Source: Acidobacteriaceae bacterium (GTDB taxonomy: Bacteria; Acidobacteriota; Terriglobia; Terriglobales; Acidobacteriaceae). From it: 9,337 bases of DNA. Both the position numbers and the translations under genes were made by a program. Under the pieces are notes generated by a model. That model was not told the origin of the DNA and did not search any database. It saw nothing but the letters and a program-made list of their open reading frames with translations. Location of the stretch: positions 1 through 9,337 of the forward strand of contig JASHTU010000483.1 of assembly GCA_030040395.1 (NCBI GenBank). The letters are read 5' to 3'. This document shows positions 1 to 5,820 of the stretch, piece by piece. Within the stretch, counting starts at the first letter, position 1. The number at the start of each line of letters is the position of its first letter.

Positions 1-1789
1 AGCTGGTGGTGGGATCGTAGCCAGGTGAGGCGGTGTTATTGAAATCCTGATAACTGCTGCTGTTGAATTTGATAACCGGCATTTCGACGTAGGGGGCGGC
101 CGAGGTCAGGCCGGAGGGAAAGCCCAACTGCGTCGGCGTAAAAGCTCCGGCCGGCGAGTAGTGCGCCTCGTAGAAGAAGGTCCAATTGAGGCGCAGATCG
201 AAGACCGTGGAGGGGTTCAGGGTGTAGACGTCGTCGAGAGCCGAGCCCCAATTCTGGCGCACCAGGGTCGAGCCGTTGGTGTTGTTGAAGAAATAATCCT
301 CCTTGATCTGGGAGCGGAAGTTGTGCCGGTAGTCAAAGAAGACGTGGTTTTTCGAGCTCAAATTGTAGTCGAGGCGTCCGAACTCTTCGCTATAGTCGTC
401 GACGCTGGGCGCGTTGCTGATGTAATTATCGACCCCGTCGGAGCCGGCGCCCGCGGTGTTGTTGGGGGCCGGGAAGTACTTGAAGTAATTGAGCGCGATG
501 GGGTTGAGGGTATAGCCGGCATTGGCCACGCCCGCGCAGTAAGTAGAAAGATTGGTCAGGCAGTTATTGGGAACGGGGGTGCGGGAGTTTGCTGCGACCT
601 GGCCATTGGAATATGTGCCGGTGCCGGGCTCATAGAGCTGATAATTGGAGCCCAGGGCAAGGAGGGACGAAAAGTCGCCTTGCAGTTCGGCAGGAGTGGG
701 CACGGTGGTGGTTGCGGTCGCCGGCGTGGAATCCTTCAGGCCCTCCCAGCCAAAGAAAAAGAAGAGCTTGTTTTTGCCGTTATAGACTTTGGGAACCCAG
801 ACGGGGCCGCCCACCGACAGGCCGTATTGGTTGAAATGAAAGACGGGCAGAGGCTTGGCGCCGCGATCGTTGAAGTAGGTGTTGGCGTCGATGCCCGAGA
901 TCTGGCCGAACTCGTAGGCCGTGCCGTGGAGTTGGTTGGTGCCGCTCTTGGTGACCTGGTTGATGACGCCGCCGATGGTGTGGCCGAAGGAGGCGTCGGT
1001 GGCGAAGGGCTGGACGGAGACTTCCTGCACGGAATCCTCGGTGGGGCTGAAGGCCAGCGAGCCAAGCATGGTTTCGTCGGGCGAGCCGTCGAGGAGGACT
1101 TCGCTGGTCTGCAAAGGCGTTCCGCCAATGCTGAACGAATTCATGTTGTTGTTGTCGAAGGGGTGCGATTGCTCAGGGGCTGCTTCGGTCTCCACGCCAA
1201 CCGAGAGCTCGGCCAGCATGGCGGGGGCGCGTCCGTTCAGCGGCAGATCGGCCACCGAAGCGGTGGAGATGACGTCGCTGATCGAGCCATTTTCCTGATT
1301 GAGGAGAGGCGCCGCGCTGCTGACCGTTACGGTTTGGCTGGTTGCGCCCAGGGTGAGTTGCAGATTGATGACGGGATGCTCCTGCGCCTGGAGGGTGATG
1401 TCCGTCCGGGTGAGCACTTGAAATCCGGACGCCGTGACGGTGATGGTGTAGTCGCCGGGCAGAAGGAAGGGGACAACGTATTGGCCGGCGTCGTCGCTCA
1501 CAGTGCGATTGATGGCGCCGGTGCGAATCTCGCGCACTTCGATGGTGGCTCCGGGTATGACGGCTCCGGTGGGATCGGTGACCGTGCCGCTGATGGTGGC
1601 GCGAAACTCCTGCGCGAAGGCGCGAGGATGAACCAAGAGCAGAGTGACGAACAGGAAAAGGCAAACCGCGGCGGCTGCGCCATAGCTCCCGAAGGGCTTG
1701 GGAAATCGCAGCAGCGAGCGCAGATTGGCGAAGGAATCGTCGAGGACGCCGCGGACACGGCAGGTCCCTTCATGGATCGTTTGCATCAT
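1..1789 (-). CDS. Oar-like TonB-dependent outer-membrane receptor, N-terminal part (gene runs off the left edge)
   Basis: The reverse strand reads open without a stop from the ATG at 1789 to the window edge, giving about 596 residues. Order of parts: a basic N-terminus of ~35 residues, a hydrophobic stretch at ~37-53, and a signal-peptidase-like AFA|Q site at ~57-60. A carboxypeptidase-regulatory-like beta-sandwich follows (~62-147, with SGTVTDPTGAVIPGATIEVR), then the plug domain (~150-285, with VINQVTKSGTNQLHGTAYEF), then barrel strands rich in Tyr, Phe, Asn and Asp. This architecture is that of the large (~1000-1200 aa) Oar/CarboxypepD_reg receptors common in Acidobacteriota; the C-terminal barrel is missing here only because the window ends. 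The family moves large substrates across the outer membrane using TonB energy, and linkage to uronate genes suggests a pectin or uronate ligand (inference). The paired ATGs at 1789 and 1786 share one Shine-Dalgarno; the second has the better spacing. No other Met occurs before residue ~191. Confidence 0.93.
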   Translation of the reverse strand, partial: MMQTIHEGTCRVRGVLDDSFANLRSLLRFPKPFGSYGAAAAVCLFLFVTLLLVHPRAFAQEFRATISGTVTDPTGAVIPGATIEVREIRTGAINRTVSDDAGQYVVPFLLPGDYTITVTASGFQVLTRTDITLQAQEHPVINLQLTLGATSQTVTVSSAAPLLNQENGSISDVISTASVADLPLNGRAPAMLAELSVGVETEAAPEQSHPFDNNNMNSFSIGGTPLQTSEVLLDGSPDETMLGSLAFSPTEDSVQEVSVQPFATDASFGHTIGGVINQVTKSGTNQLHGTAYEFGQISGIDANTYFNDRGAKPLPVFHFNQYGLSVGGPVWVPKVYNGKNKLFFFFGWEGLKDSTPATATTTVPTPAELQGDFSSLLALGSNYQLYEPGTGTYSNGQVAANSRTPVPNNCLTNLSTYCAGVANAGYTLNPIALNYFKYFPAPNNTAGAGSDGVDNYISNAPSVDDYSEEFGRLDYNLSSKNHVFFDYRHNFRSQIKEDYFFNNTNGSTLVRQNWGSALDDVYTLNPSTVFDLRLNWTFFYEAHYSPAGAFTPTQLGFPSGLTSAAPYVEMPVIKFNSSSYQDFNNTASPGYDPTTS

Positions 1790-1792
1790 TGT

Positions 1793-1798
1793 CCCTCC
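1793..1798 (-). promoter_or_regulatory. Shine-Dalgarno of the TonB-dependent receptor
   Basis: On the minus strand GGAGGG lies just upstream of two adjacent ATG codons. The GGAGG core is 4 nt from the ATG at 1789 and 7 nt from the ATG at 1786. The spacing favours 1786, a difference of one residue. Confidence 0.7.
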
Positions 1799-1879
1799 AT
1801 AAGGTCGCTGTTCGAATGCGCGATCTTTGTTGCGGCGCCAAGGGGGAGGCTGTTGCCGGCTGCGCATGATTGGCTGCCG

Positions 1880-1890
1880 TGGTCTGACCT
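1880..1890. promoter_or_regulatory. Predicted GntR/FadR-family operator, site 1 (receptor side)
   Basis: TGGTCTGACCT matches 10 of 11 bases of the perfect palindrome found at the uxaC promoter. It lies ~90 bp upstream of the receptor start and 21 nt downstream of the predicted receptor -10 element, so a bound repressor would sit in the early transcribed region. FadR-subfamily regulators commonly bind short palindromes with a TGGT-n-ACCA type core. That the neighbouring GntR protein binds here is inference from the repeated motif. Confidence 0.6.
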
Positions 1891-1911
1891 CATTAGAACA
1901 GCGCGATAAGT

Positions 1912-1938
1912 TTGATACACCGGAGCGGCGGTTGTCAA
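1912..1938 (-). promoter_or_regulatory. Candidate sigma70 promoter for the TonB-dependent receptor
   Basis: On the minus strand a perfect -35 hexamer TTGACA (1938-1933) is followed after 15 bp by TATCAA (1917-1912), which matches the -10 consensus at 4 of 6 positions. The spacing is short and the -10 weak, fitting a regulated promoter. It sits ~125 bp upstream of the receptor start, between the two predicted operators. Confidence 0.45.
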
Positions 1939-2024
1939 CACACAAATAGGGGCGATTGCAGAGTCCGCGAGGAAACCGCGAGAATTGAAGAACTTAGACC
2001 AATGCACAAAATTGGAATTGGGTA

Positions 2025-2035
2025 TGGTCAGACCG
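2025..2035. promoter_or_regulatory. Predicted GntR/FadR-family operator, site 2 (between repressor gene and receptor)
   Basis: TGGTCAGACCG is the same palindrome on the opposite strand (CGGTCTGACCA), with one end base changed. It lies 30 bp beyond the stop codon of the repressor gene and ~87 bp upstream of the receptor's predicted -35. Its centre is 145 bp from that of site 1, a distance at which two dimers could in principle bridge a DNA loop. Two AATTGG repeats (2010-2021) lie just beside it, of unknown meaning. Confidence 0.55.
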
Positions 2036-2064
2036 GAAACGCAGCAGAAAGCGGGTTGGCCCCA

Positions 2065-2838
2065 TCATGAGGTTTGGATTCTAGCCTCGGCGCGGACGCT
2101 TCTTGGCCGGCTCGAGGCCGAGAGCGCTTTACGCTCCGTGGGGCTCTCGACGCTTTGCGCGGCTTGGGCCAGGCGCAGGTGTTCTTCCATGAGCTGACCG
2201 GCCTCCACGGGCTTGCGGGCGCGGATGGCGCGGTAGATCTCGCGATGCATCTCGGCAGATTCGCGCAGATCAGTGGAGCGCTCGACGGTTTTGCGGCGCT
2301 TGTCGTAGAGGGCCGAGGTGATGGTCTCGACGAGAGCGGCGAGGATGGGATTGCCGGAGGCCTGCGAGATGATGCGGTGAAAACGCACGTCGTGAATGAG
2401 ATACTCCGACGGCGTGTTCATGGACGCGAACATCTCGGCCACTTCTTCGGCGAGGGCGGCGTGGTGCTCTTCCTTGCCGCGCTCGGCGGCCAGTGCGGCG
2501 ACCTGCCGCTCGAGAATGATGCGAGCCTCAAACATTTGCCAGGATTGAAAGCCGTGCAGGGCGCCCATGAAGCTAAGGGAGGTCTGGCCAAACTCGGCGG
2601 GACCGTCGGCGACGAAGGTTCCTACGCCGTGCCGCACTTTCATGACCCCCATGGCGGCCAGGTAACCGATGCCGGTGCGAAGGCTGGCGCGGCTGATCTT
2701 GAGCGAGCGGGCGAACTCGCGCTCGGGGGGAATTTTGTCGCCGGGCTGCAGAGCGCCGTTTTCAATCAGGGCGCGGATGTGGTTGACCACTTGCGTGGCG
2801 CGATGGGTGTTCGGCTCTTCCTGTTTCGTGCGCGGCAT
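2065..2838 (-). CDS. GntR family, FadR subfamily transcriptional regulator (winged helix + FCD)
   Basis: A 257-residue repressor-type protein, probably sensing a uronate-pathway intermediate. The N-terminal winged helix-turn-helix (~12-77) has the GntR hallmarks: L-Q-P-G-D-K-I-P-P-E-R-E-F-A, then S-R-A-S-L-R as recognition helix and H-G-V-G-T-F-V as wing. The C-terminal alpha-helical FCD ligand domain (~100-232) keeps likely metal-binding residues in D-V-R-F-H and in H-R-E-I-Y-R-A-I followed by M-E-E-H-L. A further in-frame ATG at 2928 would add 30 residues before the domain; I chose 2838 because the HTH then begins normally and GGAAGGTGG precedes it. It diverges from the uxaC operon, and three matching palindromes flank it. 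E. coli ExuR and UxuR are relatives with an analogous role. The ~28-residue basic tail is of unknown purpose. The family call is secure; the effector is unknown. Confidence 0.92.
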   Translation of the reverse strand: MPRTKQEEPNTHRATQVVNHIRALIENGALQPGDKIPPEREFARSLKISRASLRTGIGYLAAMGVMKVRHGVGTFVADGPAEFGQTSLSFMGALHGFQSWQMFEARIILERQVAALAAERGKEEHHAALAEEVAEMFASMNTPSEYLIHDVRFHRIISQASGNPILAALVETITSALYDKRRKTVERSTDLRESAEMHREIYRAIRARKPVEAGQLMEEHLRLAQAAQSVESPTERKALSASSRPRSVRAEARIQTS

Positions 2839-2847
2839 CGGCGACGA

Positions 2848-2856
2848 CCACCTTCC
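2848..2856 (-). promoter_or_regulatory. Ribosome binding site deciding the start of the GntR/FadR regulator
   Basis: On the minus strand GGAAGGTGG ends 9 nt before the ATG at 2838. This supports that start over the ATG at 2928, which would prepend 30 residues without family character. Confidence 0.5.
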
Positions 2857-2929
2857 AATCAAGCAAACCGGGAGCAAGATGAGCTTAACACCGAATGGCG
2901 GTTTGGCCCAAGAATCGCGGCGGGGCAAG

Positions 2930-2958
2930 ATGGCAGCCGAGCGCTACGCGTGTATACT
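2930..2958 (+). promoter_or_regulatory. Predicted sigma70 promoter of the uronate operon
   Basis: The -10 element TATACT (2953-2958) matches 5 of 6 consensus bases. ATGGCA (2930-2935), 17 bp upstream, matches the -35 consensus at 4 of 6. Transcription would start near 2965, inside the palindromic operator and ~45 nt before the uxaC start codon. This is a classic repressor-blocked arrangement. The divergent regulator is presumably transcribed from the same 171-bp region, but I could not identify its promoter. Confidence 0.6.
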
Positions 2959-2959
2959 G

Positions 2960-2970
2960 TGGTCTGACCA
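2960..2970. promoter_or_regulatory. Predicted GntR/FadR-family operator, site 3 (uxaC promoter), perfect palindrome
   Basis: TGGTCTGACCA is perfectly self-complementary around a central base and begins two bases after the predicted -10 element, so it covers the expected transcription start. It is the best copy of a motif that appears twice more upstream of the receptor gene. Binding by the divergently encoded regulator is inferred. Autoregulation is possible, since the site lies in the shared divergent region. Confidence 0.72.
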
Positions 2971-2999
2971 TCAATGATGGAATGCGCAAGCCTTCAGCC

Positions 3000-3006
3000 A
3001 GGAGGT
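3000..3006 (+). promoter_or_regulatory. Shine-Dalgarno of uxaC
   Basis: AGGAGGT lies 3 nt before ATG at 3010. This strong site identifies 3010 as the start instead of the in-frame ATG at 2974, which has no ribosome binding site and falls only a few bases after the operator. Confidence 0.8.
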
Positions 3007-3009
3007 AAG

Positions 3010-4410
3010 ATGAATCCCATGCTGATCGACCCCGATCGCCTGTTTCCAGCCGAGCCGTGCACCCGCAACATTGCCCGCAAGCTGTACGCAGAAGTCAGCG
3101 ATCTACCCTTGCTGAGCCCGCACGGCCACACACAAGCGGGGTGGTTTGCCGCCAACCAGCCATTTCCGGATCCGGCGACTCTGTTTGTGCAGCCGGACCA
3201 CTATATTTTCCGGATGCTCTACAGCCAGGGCGTTTCCATGGACGAGATGGGGATCGGCCAGCCCGTGGTCAAAGACCCGCGCAAAGTTTGGCGCCTTTTC
3301 GCGAGCCACTATTACCTATTCCGGGGCACGCCCACGCGTATATGGCTCGATTACGCATTTCAGGAGCTTTTCCGGCTCGAGGAGCGGCTGTCGGAGAAGA
3401 CGGCCGACGCATATTTCGACACGATATCAGAGAAGCTGCGGCAGCCGGAGTATTTGCCGCGCGCTCTTTACGAGCACTTCAATCTGGAAGTGCTGGCGAC
3501 CACCGACTCGCCACTCGACGCGCTCGCCGATCATAAGTTGATCCGGGAGTCGGGCTGGAAGGCGCGGATCGTTCCGACATTTCGCCCCGATCCGGTCGTG
3601 GATCCTGAGTTTGCGGGATTCGCGGAACGGGTTGCCAAGCTCGGGGAACAGAACGGCGAAGACACCGCGACCTGGCGCGGCTATTTGAATGCGCTGGGCA
3701 AGGCGCGAGCCCATTTCCGCGCGCTGGGCTGCACGGCCACCGACCACGGGCACCCTTCGGCGCAGACCGCGGACCTGCCTGAGGCGGAGGCGGCCAAGCT
3801 GTTCGGGAAGGTTGTCGCGGGAAACGCCAGTGCGCCGGAGCAGGAATTGTTTCGGGCGCAAATGTTGACGGAGATGGCGCGGATGAGTGTGGAAGACGGG
3901 CTGGTGATGCAGATCCACCCGGGCAGCGTGCGCAACCACAACCGCAAGATCTATGAGCGCTACGGGCGTGACATGGGCGCCGATATTCCGCGGGCGATCA
4001 ACTATGTCGACGCGCTGCGGCCGCTGCTCGATCGTTTCGGCAACGAAACCAAGCTCACCATCATTCTCTTTATGCTGGACGAGTCGACGTTGAGCCGGGA
4101 GCTGGCGCCGCTGGCCGGCCACTATCCATGCTTGCGCCTGGGCCCTCCATGGTGGTTTCATGACAGTCCTGAAGGCATGATGCGGTTCCGCGAGCTGGTG
4201 ACGGAGACCGCGGGGTTCTACAACACGGTGGGGTTCAACGACGACACGCGGGCGTTCCTGTCGATTCCCGCGAGGCACGATGTGGCCCGCCGCGTTGACT
4301 GCGCGTTCCTGGCGAGGCTGGTGGCCGAGCACCGGCTGGACGAAGATGAAGCCGCCGAACTGGCCCGCGATCTGGCGTACGGCCTGGCGAAGAAGGCGTA
4401 CAGATTGTAG
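3010..4410 (+). CDS. uxaC: Uronate (glucuronate/galacturonate) isomerase
   Basis: A 466-residue cytoplasmic enzyme, close to the ~470 aa usual for UxaC. The family interconverts D-glucuronate with D-fructuronate and D-galacturonate with D-tagaturonate, the first intracellular step of hexuronate catabolism, and belongs to the amidohydrolase superfamily. Visible family signatures: H-G-H at 38-40 (the N-terminal H-x-H metal motif), TTDSPLDAL at 164-172, TDHGHP at 244-249, MQIHPGSVRNHN at 300-311, GPPWWFHDSPEGMM at 378-391 and GFNDDTRAFLS at 408-418. The N-terminal motif departs from the more usual D-x-H-C-H-L, so this is a divergent branch, but the other signatures are in order. It is the first gene of the operon, directly behind the predicted promoter and operator. 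102 bp separate it from the transporter gene. Confidence 0.93.
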   Translation: MNPMLIDPDRLFPAEPCTRNIARKLYAEVSDLPLLSPHGHTQAGWFAANQPFPDPATLFVQPDHYIFRMLYSQGVSMDEMGIGQPVVKDPRKVWRLFASHYYLFRGTPTRIWLDYAFQELFRLEERLSEKTADAYFDTISEKLRQPEYLPRALYEHFNLEVLATTDSPLDALADHKLIRESGWKARIVPTFRPDPVVDPEFAGFAERVAKLGEQNGEDTATWRGYLNALGKARAHFRALGCTATDHGHPSAQTADLPEAEAAKLFGKVVAGNASAPEQELFRAQMLTEMARMSVEDGLVMQIHPGSVRNHNRKIYERYGRDMGADIPRAINYVDALRPLLDRFGNETKLTIILFMLDESTLSRELAPLAGHYPCLRLGPPWWFHDSPEGMMRFRELVTETAGFYNTVGFNDDTRAFLSIPARHDVARRVDCAFLARLVAEHRLDEDEAAELARDLAYGLAKKAYRL

Positions 4411-4433
4411 CGGATGATTGCGGCCGCGGCTTG

Positions 4434-4457
4434 ATTGGGGCGGCTTTGGCCCCCGAT
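4434..4457 (+). other. Intercistronic hairpin between uxaC and the transporter gene
   Basis: ATTGGGG (4434-4440) can pair with CCCCGAT (4451-4457) across a 10-nt loop, giving 7 pairs including one G-T. No T-run follows, so it is not a convincing rho-independent terminator. It could protect the 3' end of a processed uxaC message or be chance in GC-rich DNA. Confidence 0.3.
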
Positions 4458-4512
4458 GCGCAGGACGAATCGGAGCGCGAACCCTGACGAACGGCGCGAA
4501 AAAGGAGAATGA

Positions 4513-5820
4513 ATGGACGCAAAGACCGCCGCGGATTCCGGGATCGAAGCGGAAGCTTCGCTGAGCGAGCGGATCGGCCATGTACGCTGGACCATTTGCG
4601 CGCTGTTGTTCGCCGCCACGACGCTCAACTACATGGACCGGCAGGTGATCGGCCTGCTCAAGCCCACCATTCAGCACAGCATCGGCATGACGGAGGTGGG
4701 CTACGCCTCCGTGGTGGCTGCTTTCCAGATCGCGTATGCGGTGGGCATGCTGGTGATGGGGCGATTCATTGACAAGGTGGGCACGCGCATCGGCTACATG
4801 GTGGTGATGGGCGTCTGGAGCCTCTCGGCCATGGGCCACGCCTTGGCCAACACGGTGATGGAGTTCGGCGTGGCGCGCTTTTGCCTGGGCTTCGGCGAGT
4901 CCGGCAACTTCCCCGTCGCCATCAAGACTGTCGCCGAGTGGTTTCCGCAAAAGGAACGGTCGCTGGCCACCGGCATCTTCAATTCGGGAACCAACGTGGG
5001 GGCCATTCTCGCGCCCCTCGCCGTGCCCTGGGTGGCGCTCCACTACGGCTGGCACGCGGCGTTTCTGATCACCGGCATTTTCAGCGCCGCCTGGATCGTG
5101 TGGTGGTTCTTCAACTATCAAAAACCCGCTGAGCACGAGAAGATCGGCGGCACGGAGCTCACCTACATCAATGAAGGACTGAGCGAGCCGCCCAAACCGG
5201 GCACGTCGTGGATCAAACTCTTTGGTTACCGGCAAACCTGGGCTTTCTTCTTCGGGAAGTTTCTTACCGATCCGGTCTGGTGGTTCTATCTTTTCTGGCT
5301 GCCATCGTACTTCACCACCAAGTTTCACCTCACGCTCTCCACTCTGGGGCTGCCCCTCGTCATCGTCTACACGGCGGCTACGGTGGGCAGTATCTTTGGC
5401 GGCTGGCTGCCGGCGCCGTTTCGCAAGATGGGCATGCCGGTGACGCGCGCGCGCATGGCCGCCATGCTGGTGTGCGCCTGCGCGGTGGTTCCCATTTTCT
5501 TGGCCGCATACGTAAACAACGAGTGGGCCTCGATCGGCCTATTGAGCCTGGCCACCGCTGCGCACCAGGGATGGTCCGCGAATCTGTTCACCACGGTTTC
5601 GGATATGTTTCCGCGCACTGAAGTGGCGTCGGTGACAGGCATCGGCGGCACCGCCGGCGCCATCGGCGGAGCGCTCATCGCCGGCGCGGCGGGTTACGTT
5701 CTCCAATACATGCACACCTATGCGCCGCTGTTCTTCACGGCCGCCAGCGCCTATCTCGTCGCCTGGCTGCTGGTCACCTTACTTGCTCCTGGACTTAGAA
5801 AAGCGGAGATGGCGGCATGA
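4513..5820 (+). CDS. exuT: MFS hexuronate transporter, ExuT-like (anion:cation symporter family)
   Basis: A 435-residue inner-membrane carrier with the alternating hydrophobic segments of a 12-helix MFS protein. The first helix carries TLNYMDRQVIGLLKP (37-51), the signature of the ACS family that contains ExuT, GudP and related organic-anion/proton symporters. A motif-A-like loop GRFIDKVGTRIG (83-94) follows helix 2, and GFGESGNFPVAIKTVAEWF (126-144) is typical of ExuT-type helix 4/5 regions. Predicted cargo is D-galacturonate and D-glucuronate, supported by the genes on both sides; related carriers move hexonates or sugar diacids, so the exact cargo is inferred. AAGGAG (4502-4507) precedes the start by 5 nt. 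Its TGA stop overlaps the next start codon by 4 bp, implying translational coupling with the LarA-like enzyme. Confidence 0.9.
   Translation: MDAKTAADSGIEAEASLSERIGHVRWTICALLFAATTLNYMDRQVIGLLKPTIQHSIGMTEVGYASVVAAFQIAYAVGMLVMGRFIDKVGTRIGYMVVMGVWSLSAMGHALANTVMEFGVARFCLGFGESGNFPVAIKTVAEWFPQKERSLATGIFNSGTNVGAILAPLAVPWVALHYGWHAAFLITGIFSAAWIVWWFFNYQKPAEHEKIGGTELTYINEGLSEPPKPGTSWIKLFGYRQTWAFFFGKFLTDPVWWFYLFWLPSYFTTKFHLTLSTLGLPLVIVYTAATVGSIFGGWLPAPFRKMGMPVTRARMAAMLVCACAVVPIFLAAYVNNEWASIGLLSLATAAHQGWSANLFTTVSDMFPRTEVASVTGIGGTAGAIGGALIAGAAGYVLQYMHTYAPLFFTAASAYLVAWLLVTLLAPGLRKAEMAA

Noticed and set aside
161..1909. 582-codon open frame on the plus strand
   Set aside because: It lies antisense to the TonB receptor, whose reverse-strand frame gives clear family motifs. 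The plus-strand translation is low-complexity, Gly/Val/Ala-rich and resembles no family, as expected of a GC-rich mirror frame.
1999..2015. CCAAT / ATTGG inverted repeat near operator site 2 as a fourth operator
   Set aside because: The arms are only 5 bp with a 7-bp spacer and do not match the TGGTCTGACCA pattern; chance is likely in this AT-richer stretch.
2074..2967. 297-codon open frame on the plus strand opposite the GntR/FadR regulator
   Set aside because: The minus strand encodes a textbook winged helix plus FCD protein. The plus frame also runs through the promoter and operator region.
2974..3009. Upstream in-frame start for uxaC at 2974
   Set aside because: It has no Shine-Dalgarno and begins 3 bases after the operator, whereas 3010 has AGGAGGT at a workable distance and yields the usual family length.
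4434..4457. Terminator between uxaC and the transporter gene
   Set aside because: The stem is short and no T-run follows. The downstream gene has no obvious promoter of its own, so readthrough as one operon is more likely.
3427..5328. 633-codon open frame on the minus strand
   Set aside because: It runs antisense across both uxaC and the transporter and through their intergenic gap, and is rich in Arg, His and Gln with no domain. The sense genes are unmistakable.
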